64,000 nt of DNA from the NCBI GenBank assembly GCA_035515475.1, contig DATJBF010000045.1, forward strand, positions 16,976 through 80,975, read 5' to 3'. Under the pieces are notes generated by a model. That model had not been told where the DNA came from and made no database searches. It saw only the letters and a list, made by a program, of their open reading frames with translations. This stretch comes from DATJBF01 sp035515475 (GTDB lineage Bacteria; Verrucomicrobiota; Verrucomicrobiia; Palsa-1439). This document shows, one piece after another, positions 54,116 to 61,987 of the stretch (positions are counted from its first letter, which is position 1; every line of letters begins with the position of its first letter). The translations under genes were made by a program, and so were the position numbers.

Positions 54116-54658
54116 ATGAGAGTTGGGATTCTGACGATGGCGTTGGTCGTGGCATCGGTTGTGGCAGCGCGGACGGCGTCGGGCACGCTCGCGTCGGGCC
54201 AGCCAGCGGTCACAAGGGCGATAGCCGTGCTGGTGCCGACCGAAGCCAATAGCGTCTCGGGCACGGTCACGTTCACGAAAGTTCCAGCCGGCGTACGCGT
54301 TGTGGCCGACATGTCGGGACTGACCCCTGGCTTGCATGGGTTCCAGATCCGCGAGTTCGGCAACTGTGGCGCTCCCGATGCATCTTCGACGGGCGGCGAC
54401 TTCAATCCATCCGGCATGCCGCACGCCGGGCCGAACTGGCCCTACCGCCAGGTCGGCGACCTGGGGAACGTCCTCGCCGACGCATCCGGCAAGGCACACT
54501 ACGATGCGGTGAACACCATGATCCTCCTGGATGGCCCGACTTCGATTGTCGGCCGCGCCGTTACTGTACATCAACGGGCCGACGACCTGAAATCGCAGCC
54601 GTCAGGTAACGTAGGCCCGGCGGTCGCCTGCGGCGTGATCGGCATTGCCGGCCCCTGA
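54116..54658 (+). CDS. Exported Cu/Zn-superoxide-dismutase-like protein lacking copper ligands
   Basis: 180 residues with a signal peptide (~1-25). The SodC fold is clear: GLHGF, FGNCGAPD, VGDLGNV, SIVGRAVTVH, CGVIGIAGP, with both disulfide cysteines (C84, C172). The metal site is degraded: the HxH pair is Q77/R79, the bridging His is D95, and another zinc His is Q112; H103, D115 and H152 remain. Superoxide dismutation by copper is therefore unlikely. GAGGAGG precedes the ATG. Confidence 0.88.
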   Translation: MRVGILTMALVVASVVAARTASGTLASGQPAVTRAIAVLVPTEANSVSGTVTFTKVPAGVRVVADMSGLTPGLHGFQIREFGNCGAPDASSTGGDFNPSGMPHAGPNWPYRQVGDLGNVLADASGKAHYDAVNTMILLDGPTSIVGRAVTVHQRADDLKSQPSGNVGPAVACGVIGIAGP

Positions 54659-54736
54659 AGCACACACGCCCCCGCAAAACGTGCTGGCATTGGACGCGGC
54701 GCGTGCTAACCTCGAGGTCTGATTTCGGGAGGAGCC

Positions 54737-55789
54737 ATGCGCCATCTTCGGAAGCTCACCACGGCCTGTCTACCCATTGCGTTGATCGGCCTTCTGGCGG
54801 CCACACGACTCGCCGCCCAGTCGGCCGACACCAATACGTTCATCGTCGCCGCCTACAACGTCGAGAACTGGCTTTCGATGGACCGGCACGGCAAGGCGGA
54901 CCAGCCGAAACCGCAGTCGGAAAAGGACGCGCTTTTTCAGGTGGTCGCCCAAATCCGCCCCGACGTGCTCGGCGTGGAAGAAATGGGCACGACCAACGAC
55001 CTGGCAGACCTGGCCGACGGACTGCGCGCTCACGGGATCGATCTGCCGTACCGCGAATGGATCCAAGGTGCCGACACCAATCGACACGTCTCCGTCCTCT
55101 CACGGTTTCCCATCGTCGAACGGTTCTCGCGGACCGACTACAACTATTTGCTCAACGGCAAGCCCCAGCGCATCGAGCGCGGCATCATCGACGTCAAGAT
55201 CCAGGTCAACGATCACTACGCGTTTCGCGCCGTCGTCGCCCATCTGAAATCCAAGCGGCACGTGGAGATCGGTGATCAGACCGTGATGCGCCTCGAGGAA
55301 GCGAAGCTGCTCCGGGCGCACGTCGGCAAAGCGCTCAAGGACGATCCCGAGCTCAACCTGATCGTGATGGGCGATTTCAACGACACACCCGAGTCCGCGC
55401 CGATCCGCGCGATCGTCGGCGAACCACCGTTTGCGCTGGTCGAACTCTTGGCGGTGGACAGCAAGGGCGGACAGGACACGTACTACTGGAAGTACCGCAA
55501 CCAGTTCAGCCGCATCGATTATCTCATCACCAGTCCGGGCATGGCGAACGAGTACGTGCCCGACGGCGCGCGCATCGCCGACGTCGAGGGATGGGACAAC
55601 GCCAGCGATCATCGGGCCGTGTACGCGAAGTTCTATGCCCACGAAATTGTCCGCGCCGCGTCGCCGCCGGCCCGGTCGACCCAGAGCCGCGGGTTGTTGG
55701 TGGTTGCTTGCCTGGTGTTCGGCGCCGGGAGCGTCGTTATGGTGACGGGTCCGGGCGTTTCCCGCCGGCGCCAGTGGCCGCGGGCGTAG
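54737..55789 (+). CDS. Exported endonuclease/exonuclease/phosphatase-family protein
   Basis: 350 residues. Signal peptide (~1-27), then the EEP fold: AAYNVENW, DVLGVEEMG, VVAHLKSKR, VMGDFNDTPES, RIDYLITS and a final SDHRAVYAKF with the catalytic His. It hydrolyses phosphodiester bonds of unknown substrates outside the cytoplasm. A C-terminal hydrophobic segment (~325-340) plus basic tail looks like an anchor or sorting signal. GGGAGGAG precedes the ATG. Its 3' end overlaps the convergent TPR gene by 53 nt. Confidence 0.88.
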   Translation: MRHLRKLTTACLPIALIGLLAATRLAAQSADTNTFIVAAYNVENWLSMDRHGKADQPKPQSEKDALFQVVAQIRPDVLGVEEMGTTNDLADLADGLRAHGIDLPYREWIQGADTNRHVSVLSRFPIVERFSRTDYNYLLNGKPQRIERGIIDVKIQVNDHYAFRAVVAHLKSKRHVEIGDQTVMRLEEAKLLRAHVGKALKDDPELNLIVMGDFNDTPESAPIRAIVGEPPFALVELLAVDSKGGQDTYYWKYRNQFSRIDYLITSPGMANEYVPDGARIADVEGWDNASDHRAVYAKFYAHEIVRAASPPARSTQSRGLLVVACLVFGAGSVVMVTGPGVSRRRQWPRA

Positions 55790-56678
55790 GCGAATTGGTC
55801 ATCGCTGCTGGACCGAGGGTTTTTCGCCGCTCCGCAATCCGTCGCTCGAGTGCGCGTCGGATGGAGCCTTTGCCGTCGTTCGTAAGCTTCGCGGTCCACT
55901 GCTCCGCTTCGTCGTACCGGCCCGAGTTCAGGCCGGTTCGGGCCAGATTGGCGTAGACGAACTGACGCTGCTCGTCGGTGAGTGGCTGGTCGAGGCAGGA
56001 TTTCCACGCTTGATAAGCTTCCTGCCAGTCCGGCTGGGGCATCTGGTAGAACGTCTGGGCGTAGGCGGTGGCCAACTCGAAGTCCTGCGGGGCCAGGTCG
56101 CGCGCTTTGCGGAATTGTTCCAGGCAATGCCGGTAGATTTCCCCGGTCGTCCAGCCATACACCGCGTGCGCTTCGTTGCGGAACACTACGCACGTCGTCG
56201 CCCAGTTGAAGCGGAACACCGGTTCGGCCGGCTCCAAAGCGATCGCTTTGTCGTACAGCTTGAGTGCCTCGGCGGCGCGGCCGTTGTGCCCGTCGTGATT
56301 GGCGATATTGTTGTAGGCATACGCTTCACGCGGGTCGACCTTGATGGCTCTCTCCCACCAACCAATCCCCTCCGCTTCCCGGCCCTGATCGTAGAGCAAA
56401 CTGCCGAACGCCACCATCGCGCGACTGTGCTGCGGATGATCGCTCAAGAAGTGGCGGTAATCATTCTCGAGTCGGCGGCGGAGCGCCGCCATCCGGGCCT
56501 CTTCAGCCCCCGAAGCCCCCGGGCCCAGGTCCGCGGATTGCGCCTGCAGTTCTTCGCCTCGCGCCAGGAGGAAGCGGAACCGCCGCTCGGCCTCGCGCGG
56601 GTCCTCGTCGCCGAACGCGCGCCCGGCGAGCAGAATCGCCGGCAACAGCCAGGCGAAGCGCAGGAATGCGCGTCTCAT
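55737..56678 (-). CDS. Exported TPR-repeat protein
   Basis: 313 residues. Signal peptide (~1-23), a helical lead, then TPR units (AMVAFGSLLYDQGREAEGIGWWERAIKVDP, AYNNIANHDGHNGRAAEALKLYDKAIALEP, and further). It likely scaffolds proteins in the periplasm. Its ATG is one base after the stop of the zinc-ribbon gene, so the two are translationally coupled. It overlaps the neighbouring gene convergently. Confidence 0.85.
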   Translation of the reverse strand: MRRAFLRFAWLLPAILLAGRAFGDEDPREAERRFRFLLARGEELQAQSADLGPGASGAEEARMAALRRRLENDYRHFLSDHPQHSRAMVAFGSLLYDQGREAEGIGWWERAIKVDPREAYAYNNIANHDGHNGRAAEALKLYDKAIALEPAEPVFRFNWATTCVVFRNEAHAVYGWTTGEIYRHCLEQFRKARDLAPQDFELATAYAQTFYQMPQPDWQEAYQAWKSCLDQPLTDEQRQFVYANLARTGLNSGRYDEAEQWTAKLTNDGKGSIRRALERRIAERRKTLGPAAMTNSPTPAATGAGGKRPDPSP

Positions 56679-56679
56679 G

Positions 56680-57168
56680 CTAGCGGCCTTTCCATTCCGC
56701 CGCCGGATTCTCCGCAGCGTCCCGCTTGTCGAGCGGATCGTATTTCTCGGCCAGCCCGAGTTCGAACGGTTGATTGTCGGGGTTGGACGAGACCTCCCGG
56801 TATTGCGCGTAGCATTTGTAGCAGATCGTCACGTCGGGTAGGAACTTGTAGAGCAGCGCGTCCGCAATCACGAATACCGCCCACACCAACGTGCCCTCGA
56901 CGAGACGGTTCTTCCACGCGCAGAGCAGGAACAACAGCGCGCCGGCTGCGAAAATCGTCACTCCCAGCGTGCGATTGAAGTCCTTTTGCACGTAGACCTT
57001 CTGGCAGTCGCACACCGCACAGCGATCGACCACGTTGTCGCGGCGCATCCGCTCAGTGATGTGGAGTTTCACCGCCTCGCCGCACAGCGGACAAGGCGAC
57101 TCGTCCTGGCTCAAATCGTCAAATCCCAACTCGCGGTGGCAGTGCGGACACCGAAACGAGATCTTCAC
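56680..57168 (-). CDS. Zinc-ribbon membrane protein
   Basis: 162 residues from a GTG. Three CxxC-type pairs: CPHC (7-10) with CPLC (~26-29), then CAVCDC and CYKCYAQY around one or two transmembrane segments (~68-108). A rubredoxin-like metal-binding, membrane-inserted protein of unknown role. Operon with the TPR protein. Confidence 0.75.
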   Translation of the reverse strand: MKISFRCPHCHRELGFDDLSQDESPCPLCGEAVKLHITERMRRDNVVDRCAVCDCQKVYVQKDFNRTLGVTIFAAGALLFLLCAWKNRLVEGTLVWAVFVIADALLYKFLPDVTICYKCYAQYREVSSNPDNQPFELGLAEKYDPLDKRDAAENPAAEWKGR

Positions 57169-57243
57169 GGCCAGAGCCTATCACAGACCCCTGCGCCTTC
57201 AAGGCTGGACAACCCTCGCCGGTTTCGCGTATTCCACTCTCCC

Positions 57244-58386
57244 ATGAAAGCGGTGGTGCAACGGGTGTCGCGCGCGGCGGTGCGCGTGGCCCGCGAAACG
57301 ATTGGCCAGATCGGCCGGGGACTGCTGGTCCTGCTCGGCATCGGCAAAAGCGACACGGAAGCGGATGCCGACTGGATGATCAACAAGCTGCTGAACCTGC
57401 GCATCTTTCCCGACCAGGACGACAAGATGAATCGCTCGGTCACCGATATCGGCGGCGAAATCCTTGTCGTGTCACAGTTCACGCTCTACGGCGACATTCG
57501 CCGGGGGTTCCGCCCCAGCTTTACCGACGCGATGCCGCCGGCCGACGCGGAGAAGTTCTACAACAATTTCATGGTGAAACTGCGCAGCGCCACCCCGTTG
57601 AAAGTCGCCGAGGGCCGGTTCGCGGCCATGATGGACGTGGAATTGGTGAATGATGGCCCGGTCACGATTGTGTTGGAAAGTGTAGGACGAGCTTCCAGCT
57701 TGTCTCAATCCCGACCAGCAGAAACTTTAGGACGAGCTTCCGGCTTGTCTCAATCCCAAACTATCGACAACACTGGACGATCTTCCAGCTTGTCTCCTTC
57801 CGACCCGGCATTGCCTGAGACAAGCGATCCGCCCGTCTTGCAACCGTTCGACCCCTCTGCCTCGGTTGGGAATTCACGTCGGCACATGCCGCACTGGACA
57901 CAACCCGGTTGCACCTACTTCATCACGTTTCGACTGGCCGACTCGTTGCCCATGGAAAAGTTGCGGCAGTGGAGTCAGTTGACTGACCGGGATCTCGTTC
58001 GGGAGGAAATTCAGCAATGGTTGGATAAGGGAACGGGACAATGTTTGTTGCGTCGCCCTGAAGTTGCGGGTTTGGTCGCGAACGCCTTGCGTCAATTTGA
58101 CGGGCAACGATATCACCTGGGGCCCTTCATCGTGATGCCGAACCACGTCCACGTCCTGATGACACCGTTGCCGGGCAACGAACCCTCGGCAATTCTGTAT
58201 TCGTGGAAATCGTACACGGCCAATCAGATTAATCGGCTCCTGGGCCAAAGCGGCCCCGTCTGGCAGCGCGAGTCATTCGACCACATCGTGCGCAATGAGG
58301 AGGCACTGCTAAGATTCGAGCAGTACATCCGCGACAATCCCAGATCCGCTTGTCTCAAGGAGGGCGAATATGTCCTTGGCCCGTAG
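57244..58386 (+). CDS. dtd: D-aminoacyl-tRNA deacylase fused to a REP-associated tyrosine transposase
   Basis: 380 residues in one frame. Residues 1-146 are a complete Dtd with SQFTLYGD (77-84) and NDGPVT (136-141); it clears D-amino acids from tRNA. Dtd normally ends here, but the frame continues through three REP copies (57681-57797; RASSLSQS-type translation) into a RAYT transposase (~215-380): HUH motif H301-V-H303 in VMPNHVHVLMTP, candidate nucleophile Y324, and YIRDNPRSACL. An in-frame ATG at 57886 could also start the RAYT alone. The stop lies in the next REP. Confidence 0.92.
   Translation: MKAVVQRVSRAAVRVARETIGQIGRGLLVLLGIGKSDTEADADWMINKLLNLRIFPDQDDKMNRSVTDIGGEILVVSQFTLYGDIRRGFRPSFTDAMPPADAEKFYNNFMVKLRSATPLKVAEGRFAAMMDVELVNDGPVTIVLESVGRASSLSQSRPAETLGRASGLSQSQTIDNTGRSSSLSPSDPALPETSDPPVLQPFDPSASVGNSRRHMPHWTQPGCTYFITFRLADSLPMEKLRQWSQLTDRDLVREEIQQWLDKGTGQCLLRRPEVAGLVANALRQFDGQRYHLGPFIVMPNHVHVLMTPLPGNEPSAILYSWKSYTANQINRLLGQSGPVWQRESFDHIVRNEEALLRFEQYIRDNPRSACLKEGEYVLGP
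57681..57797. repeat. Three direct REP copies (family A) between dtd and RAYT modules
   Basis: Units at 57681-57706, 57727-57751 and 57773-57797 share GACGA(G/T)CTTCC(A/G)GCTTGTCT. They are in inverted orientation to the copies downstream of the RAYT at 58433 and 58470. Confidence 0.92.
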
Positions 58387-58494
58387 GACAAGGTTTCAGC
58401 TCGCCTGTTCAATGAGACGATTGCCAGCAGGTGAGACAAGCTGGAAGCTCGTCCTACGATCCGCAGAAGAGACAAGCTGGAAGCTCGTCCTACA
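58383..58494. repeat. REP copies downstream of the RAYT
   Basis: A diverged unit at 58383-58408 and two near-identical inverted units at 58433-58457 and 58470-58494 (AGACAAGCTGGAAGCTCGTC). The first supplies the RAYT stop codon; the last ends 5 nt before the trmJ ATG. Confidence 0.92.
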
Positions 58495-58499
58495 CGCCC

Positions 58500-59285
58500 A
58501 TGCGTAAACCCACCGAAAAACATCCCGAGCCGGCGCTGACGTTTGGCGCGCCGGGCAATCTGGCCAACGTCACGGTGATCCTCGTCGAGCCGGCCGTGCC
58601 CGGCAACATTGGCTCGGCAGCACGCGCGATGAAAACAATGGGGTTCCGCAATCTCGTCGTTCTCAACGGACCGAAGAATTTTGCCGATCACCAGCAAACG
58701 ATCATGTTGGGTCACGGCGCACAAGATGTGTTGAAACACGCCGGCGCCGTGTCGACCTGGGACGAGGCGACCGATGGCCTCCATTGGCTCGTCGGCACGA
58801 CGCACCGGAAACGCCGGGCGCAGTTCCCCCAAATCGTCGAAGCCCGACAGGCAGCGGTGAAAATTGCCGAGCTATCTCACAAGCATCGCGTCGGAATCGT
58901 GTTCGGACGCGAGGAAACGGGTCTGACCGATACCGAACTGCGCAGGTGTCACGACATCGCCAGCGTGCCGCAGGCGGCCGATCATCCGTCGCTCAATCTC
59001 GCGCAGGCGGTGATGCTGTTTGCCTATGAGGTTTATCTGGCCAGTCTCGGCGAAGTACCGAAACCACGTTACAACCTCGCCACCGTAGACGAAGTCGAAT
59101 CGGTGTTGAAGCATCTGTCCGAATCGCTGGCGACAGTCGGATTCCGTCCGCACCAAGGCGATCCGGAATCGTTCGTGCGGTCGCTGCGTCGGGTGCTGAG
59201 CCGCGCCCCGCTGGAAAAACGCGACGTGAACGTGTTGCACCGCATCTGCCAGCAGATCGATTATTTCGCGAAGGGTAGATCGTAG
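58500..59285 (+). CDS. trmJ: TrmJ-type tRNA 2'-O-methyltransferase
   Basis: 261 residues. SPOUT methyltransferase with VTVILVEPAVPGNIGSAARA near the N-terminus, GIVFGREETGLTDTEL and the knot SLNLAQAVMLFAYEVY. It methylates the ribose at position 32 of tRNAs. The ATG lies 5 nt after a REP and the stop TAG is inside the next REP (59282-59305). No clear ribosome site. Confidence 0.9.
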   Translation: MRKPTEKHPEPALTFGAPGNLANVTVILVEPAVPGNIGSAARAMKTMGFRNLVVLNGPKNFADHQQTIMLGHGAQDVLKHAGAVSTWDEATDGLHWLVGTTHRKRRAQFPQIVEARQAAVKIAELSHKHRVGIVFGREETGLTDTELRRCHDIASVPQAADHPSLNLAQAVMLFAYEVYLASLGEVPKPRYNLATVDEVESVLKHLSESLATVGFRPHQGDPESFVRSLRRVLSRAPLEKRDVNVLHRICQQIDYFAKGRS

Positions 59286-59343
59286 GATAGGCGTCCCGCC
59301 TGTCCAGATCTCGTCGTACGGAGGACATGCGTCTCGCTTGTCC
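59282..59343. repeat. Two REP family A units after trmJ
   Basis: Units at 59282-59305 (GTAGGATAGGCGTCCCGCCT...) and 59321-59343 have the core palindrome. The rest of the 240-nt gap to lipA shows nothing coding. Confidence 0.8.
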
Positions 59344-59504
59344 GCCATCCGTCTTCCGCGTGCACTGTTGTGCGAAGGTTCGCTGCCGCACCCCCTCGCC
59401 CTCTCCCGACCCAGCACAACGCCCGCTCCTCTACCACCCCTTCGCCGCTTCCTCCGCATCTTCGAGTTCTTCTTTGCGCCGCCAGTATCCTACTGTGCCG
59501 AAAT

Positions 59505-59528
59505 GGACAAGCAAGATGCTCGTCCTAC
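59505..59528. repeat. REP unit overlapping the lipA stop
   Basis: GGACAAGCAAGATGCTCGTC plus CTAC, inverted relative to the units after dtd; on the minus strand its TAG ends lipA. Confidence 0.85.
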
Positions 59529-60460
59529 TGCACGTGTTCCCAAGCGTGGTAGGAACTGCGGACGAGCGGGCCGGACTCGACGTGACGAAAACCGAGCGCC
59601 AGCGCGGCATCGCGTAATTCGGTAAACTCCAACGGCGTCAAATAACGTTGGACGGGCAACTCGTTCGGCGACGGCCGCAGATATTGCCCGAGCGTGAGGA
59701 TGTCGCATTGACGGGCCCGCAGATCGCGGGCGACAGCCAACACTTCGTCGTCGGTTTCGTCCAGACCGAGCATCAGCCCGGATTTCGTCAGCAGGTCAGG
59801 GCGGATTTCCTTGGCCAACGCAAGCACCTGCAACGAGCGCTCGTAGACCGAGCCGGGGCGGACCGGCTGGTACAGGCCCGGCACGGTTTCGACGTTGTGC
59901 GCCAGCACCTGCAACGGCGCGTGCGCTACCCGCGCAAGGCAATCGCGGTCGCCGCGAAAATCCGGGATCAGCGCCTCGATGCCGCACGACGGACGCCGCC
60001 GGTGGATCGCGTCGATGGTGGCCGCGAAATGCGTCGAGCCTTGATCGGGCAGGTCGTCGCGGTCAACGGACGTGAGCACCACGTAGTCCAACCCCAGAAT
60101 CTCGACGGCGGTGGCCACGCGTTCCGGCTCTGCCGGGTCAAGCGGCCCGGGTCGGCCCTTGCCCACGGCGCAGAAATGGCAGCGGCGCGTGCAGACGTCG
60201 CCCATCAGCATGAACGTTGCCGCCCCATGGCTCCAGCATTCGCCGACGTTGGGGCACCGCGCTTCCTCGCAAACGGTGTGCAGTTTGAATTCGCGGAGGA
60301 CGTTTTTCAGGTAGACGTAGCGCTCGCCGCCGGGCGGGCGCTGGCGAATCCAGTCGGGATGACGCGGGCGCGGAGCCGATTGGATTCCTGTCGTCGCAGC
60401 TTCCATTTGCCGCGGCAGAGTAATGCAGGACGCAAAGTTTGTCACGCATGGCGACGCCAT
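59525..60460 (-). CDS. lipA: Lipoyl synthase
   Basis: 311 residues. Two iron-sulfur sites: CEEARCPNVGEC (auxiliary cluster) and radical SAM CTRRCHFC; auxiliary-ligand serine in VRSSYHA at the end. It inserts sulfur at C6 and C8 of protein-bound octanoate. The start may be 60460 or 60406 (MEAATTGIQSAPR). The stop codon TAG is contributed by a REP unit. Confidence 0.95.
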   Translation of the reverse strand: MASPCVTNFASCITLPRQMEAATTGIQSAPRPRHPDWIRQRPPGGERYVYLKNVLREFKLHTVCEEARCPNVGECWSHGAATFMLMGDVCTRRCHFCAVGKGRPGPLDPAEPERVATAVEILGLDYVVLTSVDRDDLPDQGSTHFAATIDAIHRRRPSCGIEALIPDFRGDRDCLARVAHAPLQVLAHNVETVPGLYQPVRPGSVYERSLQVLALAKEIRPDLLTKSGLMLGLDETDDEVLAVARDLRARQCDILTLGQYLRPSPNELPVQRYLTPLEFTELRDAALALGFRHVESGPLVRSSYHAWEHVQ

Positions 60461-60580
60461 TTTTGTGTTGTCTTAAACGACGGCGGGCGTTCTACTGTCG
60501 AACCGGCGGGGCGTTTTTACCAGCCTCAAGATGTTCGGTCAGGACAGTTTGAGTGGGAGGCAGGCGGGCGCGGTGGCGAG

Positions 60581-61987
60581 ATGAGCAGGCAACGCAGACT
60601 CCGGTTGACCCTCTTCGAGGCCTTTCTGTTTCTGATGGTGCTGGCCATTGGGTGGGCGGCCCTGCGCGCCTTTCGCATGGTGCGGCAGGTGGACCGTATT
60701 CCCGTCACGTTTCGCCAGATGCCGGAGGCCTATTTCCACATTGCCGACCGGCTGGAACCGGCGGTCAACGACTTGAATGAGACTTTTGCCTGGTTCACCG
60801 CTCGCCGTGACCGGGCCGACTGGGACCGGTTTCTCCGCAAGTGCGAGGAGTTGAAGCAATGGATCGACCAGGAGAAAGCGTCGTCGCTGAAAACGAAGGT
60901 CACGATGTTGCAGCCCGTACAGGTGACGACTGACATCGGGGCGCTCCTCGACAAGATCGGCACGGCCTACGACACGTATGTCTCGGAGGCCCGCAAGGCC
61001 GCCCGTGAAGGTGCGCTGGCCGAAGACGCCGGCGCCGCGCTCGCGGCCAACGACAAGGTCCGCCAGCAGTCGCGGCCGTTGTTGGCGTTGGCCAGTCAAG
61101 CTCGGGCCCAGGGTCAAGCCATCCAAATTTTCCTGTCCGGTTCGCGGTCCTGGTTCCCGTGGCTGCGGCAGGTGTTGGTCGGAGCGTTGCTGATTCTCCT
61201 GGCGATCGGCCTCTGGCTCATGGTCATCGTCTATCGTCGGATCGTCTCGCCGCTCCGACAAAAGCTCATCGAGAGCGATACGATCATCGAACGGCAACAG
61301 AAGATGGCGCACTTCGGCGAGTTGGCGGCGGGCGTCGCGCACGAAATCCGCAACCCGCTTACGGCGATCCGGGCCCGGTTGTTCACCCTGCAAAAGACGT
61401 TGGCCGCGGGGACAACCGCGCACGAGGACGCGCTCGTCATCCGCAACGAGATCGACCGGCTCAACCGAATCGTCACCGACTTTCTGCAACTGGCCCGCCC
61501 CGCCGAGCCGCGCTTGGTCCCGCTCAGCGCCGAGCCATTCCTGAACGAGATCAAAGACCTCTTTCTGCGCCAGTGTGAAAAGCAGGAGATCGAACTGAAG
61601 GTCGAATCCGCGGACGGAGCGCGTTTTCTGGCTGATCCCCAACAAATGAAGCAGGTATTGATCAACCTGGTCCAGAACGCCGCCGACAGCATCGAGGTGC
61701 ATGGGGTCATCACGCTGCGGGCCCGGCGCGATCTGGGCCGCCTCGCCGATCGGCCTGCGCAGGTGGTAGTGATCGAAGTGCAGGATACCGGCGGGGGCAT
61801 CCCCCCGGCGGTACAAAAACGTCTGTTTGACCCCTTTTTCAGCACGAAAGAGGGCGGCACGGGCCTCGGCCTGTCAATTGCTGCACAAATCGTCAGCAAC
61901 CACGGAGGCAAACTGGAGTTTCAGACGCAGCCGAGTCAGGGAACCACGTTCGCCATCGTGCTGCCAGCGCCGCAAGAACCGGCATGA
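60581..61987 (+). CDS. Sensor histidine kinase (NtrB-like, membrane-bound)
   Basis: 468 residues. Two transmembrane segments (~11-30 and ~197-217) bracket a helical periplasmic sensor domain. Then H-box GVAHEIRNPL with phospho-acceptor H254, N-box NLVQNAADS, G-boxes DTGGGIPP and GGTGLGLSI. It phosphorylates the response regulator encoded next, whose ATG overlaps its stop (ATGA). The frame continues open upstream of 60581 but there it is only lipA antisense. Confidence 0.95.
   Translation: MSRQRRLRLTLFEAFLFLMVLAIGWAALRAFRMVRQVDRIPVTFRQMPEAYFHIADRLEPAVNDLNETFAWFTARRDRADWDRFLRKCEELKQWIDQEKASSLKTKVTMLQPVQVTTDIGALLDKIGTAYDTYVSEARKAAREGALAEDAGAALAANDKVRQQSRPLLALASQARAQGQAIQIFLSGSRSWFPWLRQVLVGALLILLAIGLWLMVIVYRRIVSPLRQKLIESDTIIERQQKMAHFGELAAGVAHEIRNPLTAIRARLFTLQKTLAAGTTAHEDALVIRNEIDRLNRIVTDFLQLARPAEPRLVPLSAEPFLNEIKDLFLRQCEKQEIELKVESADGARFLADPQQMKQVLINLVQNAADSIEVHGVITLRARRDLGRLADRPAQVVVIEVQDTGGGIPPAVQKRLFDPFFSTKEGGTGLGLSIAAQIVSNHGGKLEFQTQPSQGTTFAIVLPAPQEPA

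Noticed and set aside
57681..58494. CRISPR array
   Set aside because: The repeats are few, occur in both orientations and have irregular, partly coding spacers; they are REP units of a RAYT.
59648..60580. Upstream extension of the histidine kinase to a 779-codon protein
   Set aside because: The extra part is antisense to lipA and has no homology; the ATG at 60581 starts the transmembrane sensor.
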